Notes: generated by a model from the letters alone, not told the origin. 64,000 nucleotides of DNA from JBBILO01 sp037444855 (GCA_037444855.1 JBBILO010000005.1:1-64000); one strand, 5' to 3'; positions 26,566 through 34,648 are shown, numbered from the stretch's first letter. Numbers and translations are program-made.

Positions 26566-27682
26566 GATTTTTATTGATTACTTGATTGACAAATTTTAAA
26601 ATTTTATTTCTAAAATTCTCACGGCTAAATTTCTCAGCAGTTTTTCTGGCATTTTTTTTCATCGATAATAATTGTTGAGCATTCATTTTTTCATAAAATT
26701 TTATTTTTTCAATTAATGCTTCATGAGTGAGAGAATCAAATATAAGGCCATTATTTTTATCTTTTAAATATTCAGGAATGCCTCCAGAACGAAAGGCAAT
26801 TACCGGTAAGCCATAACCCATGGCTTCAACTGGAGCAATTCCAAATTCCTCATCAACCGAGGCAAAAAGAAAAGCTTTTGCTTCTTGATAAAGTTTTGTC
26901 AACTTGGTGTCAGAGACATGATTTAAAAATTCAATATGTTTGCCAGCGATTGATTTGAGATATTTTTCTTCTCGCCCAGTCCCAACGATTTTTAAATTAA
27001 ATTTTGCCAATTTAGCTCCTTGGATTAAGAGATCGATATGTTTTGCTTTTGTTAGGCGGGAGACAGTCAGGTAATAATCTTTACAATTTGTTTTATAAGA
27101 AATTTTTTGGGGGATGTTAACTGGAGGATAGATAACAATTGCCTCTCGTCGGTAAAATTTTTTAATTCTTTTTTTAGTCTCATAAGAGTTAGCGATTAGA
27201 TAGTTTGGTCTTTGACTGGAATAAAAATCCCAGATCCTTAGGAAGTGATTAACAAGATAAGCATAAATTTTAATTGGAATATATCTTTTCCATTCAATCG
27301 CGGTTTCATAGCCATAAAGATATCTTGGTGGATGATGAATATATGAAATATGAATGGTTGGTTTTTTTACTTTGATGCCTTTTGACATCCATGAACCAGA
27401 AGAGGAAATAACAAGGTCGTATCTTGAAAAATCAAAACTTTCCCAGATAAGAGGAGTAAGAAATCGAAAAGGAGAGTAGTAATTTTTAATTAAAGGAATT
27501 TTTCCAAACCAAGAGGTATATATATGCCAATTTTCAAAATAATTTTTTTTATCTTTTAGTTTTTTTGGATTATATACAGTAGTATAAACATTAGCTGAGG
27601 AGAAAATTTTTTTCAGTTCAATTAAGACTCTTTCAGCGCCACCAAACTCAACTAGTTGGTCATGAACAAGGGCAACTTTCAT
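26543..27682 (-). CDS. GT4 family glycosyltransferase
   Basis: This GT-B-fold enzyme of 379 residues has VALVHDQLVEFGGAERVL at the N-terminus, YLTVSRLTKAKHIDLLI where the C-terminal Rossmann domain starts, and DEEFGIAPVEAMGYGLPVIAF, the E-x7-E retaining GT4 signature. It would use a nucleotide sugar in the cytoplasm to extend a lipid-linked glycan. TATAAT on the - strand (27691-27696) ends 8 nt before the ATG, giving a predicted leaderless mRNA, and this box overlaps the -10 of the divergent uppP. mutM follows with an overlap. The divergence from uppP puts glycan assembly and carrier recycling under one shared promoter region. Confidence 0.9.
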   Translation of the reverse strand: MKVALVHDQLVEFGGAERVLIELKKIFSSANVYTTVYNPKKLKDKKNYFENWHIYTSWFGKIPLIKNYYSPFRFLTPLIWESFDFSRYDLVISSSGSWMSKGIKVKKPTIHISYIHHPPRYLYGYETAIEWKRYIPIKIYAYLVNHFLRIWDFYSSQRPNYLIANSYETKKRIKKFYRREAIVIYPPVNIPQKISYKTNCKDYYLTVSRLTKAKHIDLLIQGAKLAKFNLKIVGTGREEKYLKSIAGKHIEFLNHVSDTKLTKLYQEAKAFLFASVDEEFGIAPVEAMGYGLPVIAFRSGGIPEYLKDKNNGLIFDSLTHEALIEKIKFYEKMNAQQLLSMKKNARKTAEKFSRENFRNKILKFVNQVINKNHARATRS

Positions 27683-27690
27683 TGGTTGAT

Positions 27691-27698
27691 ATTATAAT
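27691..27698. promoter_or_regulatory. Palindromic ATTATAAT shared by two divergent -10 boxes
   Basis: TATAAT on + (27693-27698) ends 6 nt before the uppP ATG (27705). TATAAT on - (27691-27696) ends 8 nt before the GT4 ATG (27682). The two perfect boxes share four bases, so the two polymerases should exclude each other. Confidence 0.65.
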
Positions 27699-27704
27699 TA
27701 ATTC

Positions 27705-28493
27705 ATGAATCTTTTTCATGGAATTATTTTAGGAATTATTGAAGGAGTAACCGAGTTTTTACCTATATCTTCAACAGCTCATTTAATACTATTTTCTCAT
27801 ATTTTAAATATTCCTCAGAACGATTTTCAAAAACTATATGAAGTTGTAATCCAGGGAGGAGCGATTTTAGCCGTTCTTTTTTTATATTTTCGTTCTCTTT
27901 TACAGGAAAGGTTTCTTTGGCCAAAAATCATTACTGCATTTTTTCCGACAGCATTCTTCGGTTTTATTTTTTATAGGTTAATAAAAAAAATTTTTTTTGA
28001 AAAACAAATTCTAATTTTAACTTCATTATTTTGCATCGGTTTAATTTTTATTGTAGCTGAAGCTTTAGTTAAGAAAAGAAAGATTTCACTAAGAAAAAAA
28101 TTAGTTGATTTAAATTTCTTAAATGCTTTGCTTGTTGGTTTATTTCAATCATTAGCTATTATTCCTGGTGTCTCCCGTGCTGGGATTGTCATCTTGGCGA
28201 TGCTTTTATTAGGTTTTAAAAGAGAAGAAGCGGCAATTTATTCTTTTTTTCTGGCCGTTCCGACAATATTGAGCGCCGTTGTTTATGATCTTTATCAAAA
28301 TAGAGATTTATTAAGTATTGTTAATGCCAATCAAATTCAGATTTTAATTGTCGGTACTTTTGTTTCATTTATTACAGCCTTAATTTCGGTCAAATGGCTT
28401 GTTTTCTTTCTAAAAAAAAATTCATTAACAATTTTTGGATGGTACAGAATTATTTTTTCTATAGTGTATTTTTTGCAATTTGCCTTGTTATAA
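27705..28493 (+). CDS. uppP: Undecaprenyl-diphosphatase UppP (BacA)
   Basis: This integral membrane phosphatase converts undecaprenyl diphosphate to the monophosphate carrier used for peptidoglycan and surface glycans. The 262 residues show EGVTEFLPISSTAHLIL (catalytic glutamates and serine-rich motif 1) and IPGVSRAG (motif 2, usually PGVSRSG) in about seven to eight hydrophobic segments. Length is normal. A TATAAT box ends 6 nt before the ATG, which predicts a leaderless mRNA. The gene lies among polyprenyl-phosphate-using glycosyltransferases, which fits carrier recycling. The -10 of the following tRNA-Arg overlaps its stop codon. Confidence 0.95.
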   Translation: MNLFHGIILGIIEGVTEFLPISSTAHLILFSHILNIPQNDFQKLYEVVIQGGAILAVLFLYFRSLLQERFLWPKIITAFFPTAFFGFIFYRLIKKIFFEKQILILTSLFCIGLIFIVAEALVKKRKISLRKKLVDLNFLNALLVGLFQSLAIIPGVSRAGIVILAMLLLGFKREEAAIYSFFLAVPTILSAVVYDLYQNRDLLSIVNANQIQILIVGTFVSFITALISVKWLVFFLKKNSLTIFGWYRIIFSIVYFLQFALL

Positions 28494-28504
28494 TAAGATA
28501 AAAT

Positions 28505-28577
28505 GCCCTTGTAGCTTAACGGATAAAGCGTCGGCCTCCGGAGCCGAAGATTAAGGGTTCAATTCCCTTCAAGGGCA
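28505..28577 (+). tRNA. tRNA-Arg (anticodon CCG)
   Basis: A 73-nt cloverleaf can be folded by eye: acceptor GCCCTTG / CAAGGGC, D-arm, anticodon stem TCGGC / GCCGA with loop CTCCGGA (anticodon CCG, reading CGG), and T-arm with TTCAATT. The discriminator is A, and CCA is not encoded. A TATAAT box at 28489-28494 overlapping the uppP stop is a likely promoter. Confidence 0.93.
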
Positions 28578-28583
28578 CAAAAA

Positions 28584-28656
28584 GGGCCTGTAGCTCAATT
28601 GGTAGAGCGTCCCGTTCGCTGCGGGAAGGTTGCCGGTTCGATCCCGGCCAGGTCCA
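28584..28656 (+). tRNA. tRNA-Ala (anticodon CGC)
   Basis: A 73-nt cloverleaf has acceptor GGGCCTG / CAGGTCC with the G3-U70 pair that marks alanine tRNAs, anticodon stem TCCCG / CGGGA, loop TTCGCTG (anticodon CGC), and T-arm GCCGG-TTCGATC-CCGGC. The discriminator is A, and no CCA is encoded. Position 37 is U, where a purine is usual. It lies 6 nt after tRNA-Arg, so the two are probably co-transcribed. Confidence 0.9.
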
Positions 28657-28912
28657 CAAAACTAGTTAGATGTCGTCTCTCCAATTCGGAAGATAAACTT
28701 CAAACATTAATAAAAGCAAGAACATAAAAATCTGGATTTAAGCTTTTATTTAATTTTACAATGTAGGAACGATTTTAAATTTTGATTTTTTGTCGTATTT
28801 AAGCTTTCTAATATTTTATGAGAATTTCTTGATTTAACCTTCCAGAATTTAATTTTTGTTGTTTATATCAGGCTGAATTTTATAAAGAGTTTTTTTATAC
28901 TATCAAACTAAA

Positions 28913-29131
28913 ATGCAGGGAAATTATTTTTACAAAAAATTAGGAGAAAGAATTAGTCTTTTAAGAAAAAGAAAAAAAATTTCTCAATATGAACTAGCTG
29001 ACAAAGCAAAGATTAACCGAAGTTATTTAGCTATAGTTGAATTCGGTAAATCTAATCCTTCGGTCAAATTTTTAAGAAAACTAGCTCTCATTTTAAGAAT
29101 AAAGCTCAGCGATTTATTTAGAGGACTTTAA
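28913..29131 (+). CDS. Small XRE-family HTH regulator
   Basis: This 72-residue protein is almost entirely one helix-turn-helix domain of the Cro/C1 (XRE) type: LGERISLLRKRKKISQYELADKAKINRSYLAIVEFGKSNPSVKFLRKLALIL. It binds DNA as a dimer in known relatives. There is no effector or membrane domain. The 256 nt between the tRNA pair and this gene contain no gene I can see. TATACT (28896-28901) ends 11 nt before the ATG. Its targets are unknown; there is no toxin or phage gene beside it, so it is not obviously an antitoxin. Confidence 0.88.
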   Translation: MQGNYFYKKLGERISLLRKRKKISQYELADKAKINRSYLAIVEFGKSNPSVKFLRKLALILRIKLSDLFRGL

Positions 29132-29198
29132 TTTATTCTTATTTATTAGCTTCTTTAAACAGGCAAAATTTTTATTTGATAAAATATATTTTGATCGA

Positions 29199-29270
29199 GC
29201 GTCCGTAGCTCAGTGGTAGAGCACCACTCTTATAAAGTGGGAGTCGATGGTTCGAATCCATCCGGACGCA
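29199..29270 (+). tRNA. tRNA-Ile (anticodon UAU)
   Basis: A 72-nt cloverleaf has acceptor GCGTCCG / CGGACGC, anticodon stem CCACT / AGTGG with loop CTTATAA (anticodon TAT, reading AUA), and T-arm GATGG-TTCGAAT-CCATC. The discriminator is A, and CCA is not encoded. Most bacteria read AUA with a CAU tRNA modified to lysidine, so this anticodon is unusual. A protein start codon lies 5 nt after its 3' end. Confidence 0.92.
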
Positions 29271-29275
29271 CTCAA

Positions 29276-29470
29276 ATGGGAAAAATATTAACTGTTATTG
29301 GTTTGATTTTTATATTTAGCGGCTTATTAATTAATTTTTTTCCAAAATATCCATTTTTACCTGGAGATATTTTTATCAAAAAAGAAAACTTTGTTTTTAT
29401 TTTTCCAGTCACCACTTCAATTATTTTAAGTATTGTGATTTCTTTAATTTTATATTTTTTTAATCGATGA
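29276..29470 (+). CDS. DUF2905-family small membrane protein
   Basis: This 64-residue protein has two hydrophobic segments separated by FPKYPFLPGDIFIKKENFVFIFPVTT, the signature of DUF2905 (LPGDI followed by a NFxFxFP motif). Function is unknown. The frame is open back into the tRNA, but the true start is ATG at 29276, 5 nt after the tRNA-Ile 3' end. There is no separate promoter or Shine-Dalgarno between them, so it is probably expressed from the tRNA transcript and freed by tRNA 3'-end processing. Confidence 0.8.
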   Translation: MGKILTVIGLIFIFSGLLINFFPKYPFLPGDIFIKKENFVFIFPVTTSIILSIVISLILYFFNR

Positions 29471-29594
29471 GAAAAAAATAAGTAAATTGGCGCTAAAGAT
29501 TTATATCGAACTCTAACATGATTTAAAGAAAAAATGAGAAAAAAGGTGCTTGAAATAAAGACTTCGTTTTCTTCAAAAATTCTTCTTAAAAGTT

Positions 29595-29600
29595 TATAAT
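29595..29600 (+). promoter_or_regulatory. -10 box for the gene at 29607
   Basis: A perfect TATAAT ends 6 nt before the ATG, so the mRNA would be leaderless. A weak -35 candidate (TTCAAA, 29572-29577) sits 17 nt upstream. Confidence 0.5.
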
Positions 29601-29606
29601 CTTATT

Positions 29607-30647
29607 ATGACTTTAACTGAACTTTCATATTATGTGAGAAAAGCCGCTCCTTTATTAGTAATTTTCACTTTAATTATATTTATATTTTATTATTCTATAA
29701 AGCTTATTTTTTTATTGATAGAAAAACCTAAAACTCCTAATCTAGTAATTAATCCACTCTTTGATAAAATTGAAAAACCCGTTTTGAAAGAAGCAAGTTC
29801 CAGTGGTGGATTCAGTTATGTTTTGGATAATATCGAAGGTAGACCGGTAACAGCTACTTTGGCAGCAAAGGTATTTTTTATTCCTGAACCACAATCACGG
29901 CTTACTTATCGGAGTCGCATTCTTTTGATGGCAAAACAATTTGGTTTTGATACCGATATCACCAAGTATAAATTAATCGATGACGAAGCTTTTTTTTCTG
30001 ATAGTGATAAAAAACTTTATATCAATATAAAAAATTTTAATTTTCGATATGAATACGATTTCGGACAGCATCCAGAAATTTTTCTTCAAGCAACCCTTCT
30101 TCAAGAAAAAGAAATCGAACAAAAAATAATTGAATTTTTAAAGTCAATTGACCGCTACCCAGAAGATTTAGCCAAGGGAAAAATTAATTTTTTATACTTT
30201 GATTACAATAGCGCCAATAATTCCATTTCTCCAAGCAGCTGGGAAAGGGCAAACATCGTGGAGCTGGATTTTTTTCCTCAAGATGTCCAAAACTACCCTG
30301 TGTTTTATGAAAAATTTCAAAGCAGTCCGAATCATGTCATTGCTACCTTTATTAATGGAGAAATTAAAATTTTAAAAGCAAAAATTTCCTATTTTGAAAA
30401 AGCATACGATCAATTTGGTATTTATCCCTTAAAAACAGGTGACCAAGCTTATGAAGAATTAATTTCTGGAAAAGGCTTGATTATTAGTAACGAGGCGAAG
30501 GAAAAGAAAATTACTATTAATAAAATGTTTTTATCTTATTTAGATTTAGAAAGTTATTTTCCTTACTTTCAACCTATCTATATTTTTTTGGGAGCTGATA
30601 ATTTTGTCGCTTATGTCTTTGCGGTTAGTAACGATTATTTAAAGTAA
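29607..30647 (+). CDS. Membrane-anchored extracytoplasmic protein, unknown (possibly YycH/YycI-like)
   Basis: One membrane segment (about residues 16-38) is followed by about 300 residues predicted outside the cell. The C-terminal section has the run GDQAYEELISGKG, then a beta-rich stretch ending YFQPIYIFLGADNFVAYVFAV. This layout, in which a conserved aromatic-rich strand pair follows an AxxxL-x-xGKG helix, reminds me of YycH/YycI or PepSY-associated extracytoplasmic regulator domains, but I cannot assign it. An SSSGG linker near residue 63 separates anchor and body. It is transcribed alone from a TATAAT box and faces the folC pseudogene. Confidence 0.65.
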   Translation: MTLTELSYYVRKAAPLLVIFTLIIFIFYYSIKLIFLLIEKPKTPNLVINPLFDKIEKPVLKEASSSGGFSYVLDNIEGRPVTATLAAKVFFIPEPQSRLTYRSRILLMAKQFGFDTDITKYKLIDDEAFFSDSDKKLYINIKNFNFRYEYDFGQHPEIFLQATLLQEKEIEQKIIEFLKSIDRYPEDLAKGKINFLYFDYNSANNSISPSSWERANIVELDFFPQDVQNYPVFYEKFQSSPNHVIATFINGEIKILKAKISYFEKAYDQFGIYPLKTGDQAYEELISGKGLIISNEAKEKKITINKMFLSYLDLESYFPYFQPIYIFLGADNFVAYVFAVSNDYLK

Positions 30648-30738
30648 TTGTTTCTTTTTTAGGTTTTTTTGAGGTTTCTAGTTTCTTTCTTTTTGATTTT
30701 AATCAATCCAGTAGAAAATGTAATAAGAACCTTATTTT

Positions 30739-32120
30739 CTAAGTAATTTCTACTTCATATAAGATTTTATCTTTAGGCACCCGGTATTCTCTTGCCTCAC
30801 CGAGCATATACAAAGAACCAGTTAGTAAAATAAGATCATCTTTTTTAACTCCTTTTATCGTTGAATTAATTTTCCTTGGCCCATTCTCAAAGACAGGAAT
30901 TACCATCTCAGGTTTTATCTCTCTAATTATCGTTGCCATTTGGTGGGCAGGTATTTAAGGTTTACCAATAATATGTGGTTGGGTGACAATGATTTTTTTA
31001 GCTAGGGAAAGCAAAAGAAGAATAGATTGTTTAACATCTTTCGTCGCTAGCATTCCAATAATTAAATGAAATTTTTTTGGGATATAATTTCTTCATGCTG
31101 TCGGCTAAGACTCTCATTTTTTGGGATTATGAGCGCCATCTAAAATCACTGTCGGTTTTTCCTGGACTTTCTCCGTTCGGCCGAAAAAGTGTAAATTAAC
31201 AAGAGCTTGATTAATTATTTGTTTATCGGCATAAAACCTTTATTATAAGCTATAACATCGCATGTGGTGATCGCTAAAGTAGCATTTTATGGCTTAAAAG
31301 TCTATGAAGGGCAATACCTTTATAATTATTATATGGTGCTTTAATATCGAAAATACTTCCGTTTCGATTAATTTTTTTATCTCAAACGAAAAATCTTTCC
31401 CTAATAAAAATATTGGAGATTTGTTTTTTCAGCCTGAGCTTGAATGACTTTTCGAACCCCGCTTTGGGTAACCCCAGTATTCACCGGTCTGCCGGACTTG
31501 ATGAAGCCCGTCTTATGATAAGCGATGTCCACTAGGTGTGGACCGATCATATCAACATGATCAAAATCGATATTGATAATAATCGACAATTTTGGATTTA
31601 AAACATTGCTTGGTTCGTATTTCCACCCATACCAGTCTCAATAACACCAAAATCAAGTTTTTCCTGAGTAAAAATTACATGACTGAGGGCCACTTGAAAA
31701 TACTATAAGTGGGTGAATAATTGGGGAAAGAAGTGATAAATGATTTATATTTTAGTCTTAATTGGGCGATGGGACATTATAATTTTGATGGAGAAATCAT
31801 TCTTTCTCCAATAATCCATTTTTCATTAGGAATTTGAAGGTAGGGATTGATGTGGATACCATTCTTCAACTCGGCTGCATTAAGTCGCTCCCACCATCGT
31901 CGTTACTGAACTTTACCGCCAGTTTCAGCCAAATAAATACTAAAGTATTTATTTTGGGTATTGCCTAAAAATCATGCAAGACAGTTGTTTTTTTATTATT
32001 TCTTCAAATTTTTTTAATCATTCTTCTTTTGTTTTTTTACGTGAATATCCTAAACAAGGGTGTTCAGTGATTAAAGAAGTAAGCCAATTTAGTTGAGAAT
32101 TATATTCGGCGAGGATTCAA
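30739..32120 (-). pseudogene. folC: Decayed folylpolyglutamate synthase (folC)
   Basis: The - strand contains, in the right order but in different frames and broken by stops, the landmarks of FolC. They are an N-terminal segment EYNSQLNWL (about 32100), FLGNTQNKYFSIYLAETGGKV (P-loop AGTNGKGS decayed to AETGGKV), and PYLQIPNEKW. Next come EKLDFGVIETGMGG, PSNVLNPKLSIIINIDFDH with AYHKTGFIKSG, and FDIKAPYNNYKG. Last are FFGRTEKVQEKPTVILDGAHNPKK and the C-terminal LLTGSLYMLGEAREYR, ending at a natural stop (30739). I count at least six stops or frameshifts, for example after NEKW, between GMGG and SNVL, and after DGAHNPKK. It cannot make a working Mur-ligase-fold enzyme. A single assembly error would not explain this many lesions. 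Confidence 0.9.
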
Positions 32121-32240
32121 GAGACGTCTTTCTCTTGAGTTTTCCCTGCCAATTTCTTAACTTATCATTCGGTTTTAATAAATAAGCAATTAAAAAGACA
32201 ATAAAAAAATTATAGCCGGAAAAAAATCATAAATTATTAC

Positions 32241-33182
32241 TTAAGAATTATTTAAAGTAATTTCTTTTAAAATAAGATAATTGACATTATCATTAATCCA
32301 ATTGATGATTGTCTTAGTTTCTGCAAATCGATTTTCGCTTTTTAAAACAACAATAATGAATTGATGACTATTATTTTTATAAAAAGAGACAAGATTTTGG
32401 CCCGCCTCTTCAGTAAAACCAGTTTTTAGACCACCTAACCCAGGAATTTCTCCTAGGAGGGTGTTAACGTTAATTAGCCGATGAAAATACTTAAAATCAA
32501 TATCGGAAAGAGTGATTTCTTTAATTGCGGTCATTTTTGCCAAGTAAGGATTTTTAAGCAATTCACGACTGGCTAAAGCGATATCAAAAGGTGTTGTATA
32601 ATGGTTTAAGCTATCAAAACCCGCCGGATTATCAAAGTGCGAATTTTTCATAAAAAGAGAATTAGCTTTTTTATTCATTAGGCTGATAAACTTTTCTTTT
32701 CCATAAGATTGGGCGAGAGCAAAGGCAGCGTCGTTTGCCGAATGGATTAAAATTCCATATAGAAGATTTTCTACTGTTATTTTTTCTCCATCGACTAGGT
32801 TCATAATTTGGCCTTCAATCACTGGATTTTTTATGCTGATAATCTGTTGGGGTTGATAGATGTCGAAGGTAACCAAAGCCGTGATAATTTTTGTTAACGA
32901 TGCAGGATGGAATCTTTTGAAGGCATTTTTTTTATAAATAGGAGTGAAAGATTTAAAATCAACAATATAGACGCCATCAGCAAAAATATTTGGTTGGACT
33001 GAGCGATTCTTGATATATGGGATATGATTAAGATTAATTATTAAAGGTTGGATTTTTTTTTGAAATAGAGATCGTTGGTAAGTAAAAATATGAATTTGAT
33101 AATTATCACCTGGATAAAATAAAAAAAATAAGGTAAAAAAAATGTAAAAGAACAATAATCGCGAATGGGGAAAAATTTTCAT
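32241..33182 (-). CDS. D-alanyl-D-alanine carboxypeptidase (S11, PBP5-like)
   Basis: This peptidoglycan-trimming enzyme removes the terminal D-Ala of pentapeptides outside the membrane. The 313 residues begin with a hydrophobic signal/anchor, then HPASLTKIITAL (S-x-x-K catalytic Ser-Lys), HSANDAAF (S-x-N) and GLKTGFTEEAG (K-T-G). All three motifs of the penicillin-binding S11 family are intact. The usual C-terminal PBP5 beta-domain and amphipathic anchor are missing, so the N-terminal segment must do the anchoring. The ATG overlaps the aspS stop by 4 nt, so it is in an operon with aspS. Confidence 0.92.
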   Translation of the reverse strand: MKIFPHSRLLFFYIFFTLFFLFYPGDNYQIHIFTYQRSLFQKKIQPLIINLNHIPYIKNRSVQPNIFADGVYIVDFKSFTPIYKKNAFKRFHPASLTKIITALVTFDIYQPQQIISIKNPVIEGQIMNLVDGEKITVENLLYGILIHSANDAAFALAQSYGKEKFISLMNKKANSLFMKNSHFDNPAGFDSLNHYTTPFDIALASRELLKNPYLAKMTAIKEITLSDIDFKYFHRLINVNTLLGEIPGLGGLKTGFTEEAGQNLVSFYKNNSHQFIIVVLKSENRFAETKTIINWINDNVNYLILKEITLNNS

Positions 33183-34555
33183 CTCCTCATTATTTTTATT
33201 CCTAATTCATCTAATTGATGCTCATCAACATCAGAAGGAGCGTCCATAACTGAAGTTTTTCCGCTAGAAGAAGCTGGAAAAGCAATCACTTCTCTTACTG
33301 ATGGCTCGTTTAAAATAACTTGAAGGAGTCGATCTAAACCTAAAGCGATGCCACCGTGAGGCGGTACGCCATAAGAAAATGCTTCTAAAAGGTGCCCAAA
33401 TTTTTTTTCGACCTCCTCTTTTTTATGACCCATAATTTCAAAAATTTTGGTTTGTAATTTTGGGTCAGTGATTCTTATTGATCCGCCGCCAACTTCATAA
33501 CCATTAAGAACTAAATCGTATTGATCAGCTCTCACTTTGGCGATTTCACCTTTTTCTAAAAGACAAAGATCCTCTTCTTTAGGTTTCGTAAAAGGATGAT
33601 GAGTAGCATCCCACCGATTTTCATTTTCTTTCCATTCAAACGCTGGAAAATCAATCACCCAACAAAAAGCAAGAAGATTAGGATCGGTTTTATACGGGCG
33701 AATATCTGGTCGATCTGAATGGTATTTTTTCATGGCTTGTTCATAAGTAATTATTGGAAAGGGTACTTGAAAAATCTTTTTTCCTGGAAAGACTGATTTA
33801 ATAACAAAAATAAAAAGATTTTCCACTAATTGACGAATTCTTTTTTGACTCGTAAACGATTCTTCAATATCTAACTGGGTGAATTCACCATAGGCTCGAT
33901 CGGCGCGAGGATCTTCATCTCTGAAGCAACGAGCGATTTGAAAATATTTTTCAATCCCAGCAACCATTAAAAGTTGTTTGTATTGTTGAGGAGATTGGGG
34001 AAGAGCATAGAATTTTCCTGCTTGGAGTCTTGAGGGAACGATAAAATCTCTTGCTCCTTCAGGGGTGGCCTTAGTTAAAATTGGAGTTTCGATTTCAACA
34101 AAGTCATTTTCGATCATAAAATCTCGAATCGTCTTCATCATTTTGGCTCGAATGATGAGATTATTTTTCATTCTCTCTCTTCGAAGATCAAGATAGCGAT
34201 ATTTCAATCTAACTTCTTCTTCTATTTCATAACCGTCACTATTAACTGGCAAAGGTAATGGTGCAGCTTGAGAGAGTATTTTAAATTCTTTAATTTCAAC
34301 CTCAATTCTCCCAGTTTCTATTTTTGGATTGATTAATTTCGTTGGTCTGTCCTTGACAATCCCCTTTATCCAAATAATATCTTCTTGGTTAACATGTTTT
34401 AAATTTTCATCTCCTACCGTTTGGATTAAGCCAGTCCGATCTCGCAGATCGATAAAAATAACTTTTTTATGTTCTCTTTTAGAATTAACCCAGCCACATA
34501 ATTCTATTGTTTCCCCAATGTGTTTAATGGTATCTCTAATAAAAATAGTTTTCAT
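33179..34555 (-). CDS. aspS: Aspartyl-tRNA synthetase, compact form
   Basis: This class II synthetase charges tRNA-Asp (or Asp/Asn if non-discriminating). The N-terminal OB fold (CGWVNSKREHKKVIFIDLRD) binds the anticodon. The catalytic part has GARDFIVPSRLQAGKFYALPQSPQQYKQLLM, motif 2 around ARCFRDEDPRADRAYGEFTQLD, and motif 3 GGIALGLDRLL. It ends with the bacterial-type tail APSDVDEHQLDELGI. At 458 residues it is about 130 shorter than typical bacterial AspRS, because the GAD insertion between motif 2 and the WVIDFPAFEW segment is almost absent. A TATCAT box 7 nt upstream, or TATAAT 16 nt upstream, could start transcription. Confidence 0.95.
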   Translation of the reverse strand: MKTIFIRDTIKHIGETIELCGWVNSKREHKKVIFIDLRDRTGLIQTVGDENLKHVNQEDIIWIKGIVKDRPTKLINPKIETGRIEVEIKEFKILSQAAPLPLPVNSDGYEIEEEVRLKYRYLDLRRERMKNNLIIRAKMMKTIRDFMIENDFVEIETPILTKATPEGARDFIVPSRLQAGKFYALPQSPQQYKQLLMVAGIEKYFQIARCFRDEDPRADRAYGEFTQLDIEESFTSQKRIRQLVENLFIFVIKSVFPGKKIFQVPFPIITYEQAMKKYHSDRPDIRPYKTDPNLLAFCWVIDFPAFEWKENENRWDATHHPFTKPKEEDLCLLEKGEIAKVRADQYDLVLNGYEVGGGSIRITDPKLQTKIFEIMGHKKEEVEKKFGHLLEAFSYGVPPHGGIALGLDRLLQVILNEPSVREVIAFPASSSGKTSVMDAPSDVDEHQLDELGIKIMRR

Positions 34556-34631
34556 AAAATTTATGATATTAATTATAACAATAAATATTTCGATGGGACT
34601 TTTTATTTTTTATTAAAATTATCTTTTTTTA

Positions 34632-34640
34632 TGTTAAAAT
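34632..34640 (+). promoter_or_regulatory. Extended -10 for the nusA operon
   Basis: TGTTAAAAT (TG extension plus TAAAAT, 34635-34640) ends 8 nt before the nusA ATG, predicting a leaderless mRNA for nusA-infB-DHH. No strong -35 is visible, which suits an extended -10. Confidence 0.5.
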
Positions 34641-34648
34641 AAAGAAAT

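Noticed and set aside
28657..28912. Possible small RNA or riboswitch between the tRNA pair and the XRE gene
   Set aside because: I could not find a conserved riboswitch core, strong hairpin or T-run terminator; it looks like plain AT-rich spacer.
28913..29131. XRE protein as antitoxin of a toxin-antitoxin pair or a phage repressor
   Set aside because: No toxin, integrase or other phage gene lies beside it.
29213..29275. Reading frame through tRNA-Ile as the N-terminus of the DUF2905 protein
   Set aside because: The frame is open by chance across the tRNA; the DUF2905 family begins at the MGKIL residue encoded at 29276.
31401..31589. A separate 62-residue protein on the - strand
   Set aside because: Its sequence is the middle of FolC and is flanked, in other frames, by the remaining FolC motifs, so it is a pseudogene fragment. 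The same holds for 30739-30939.
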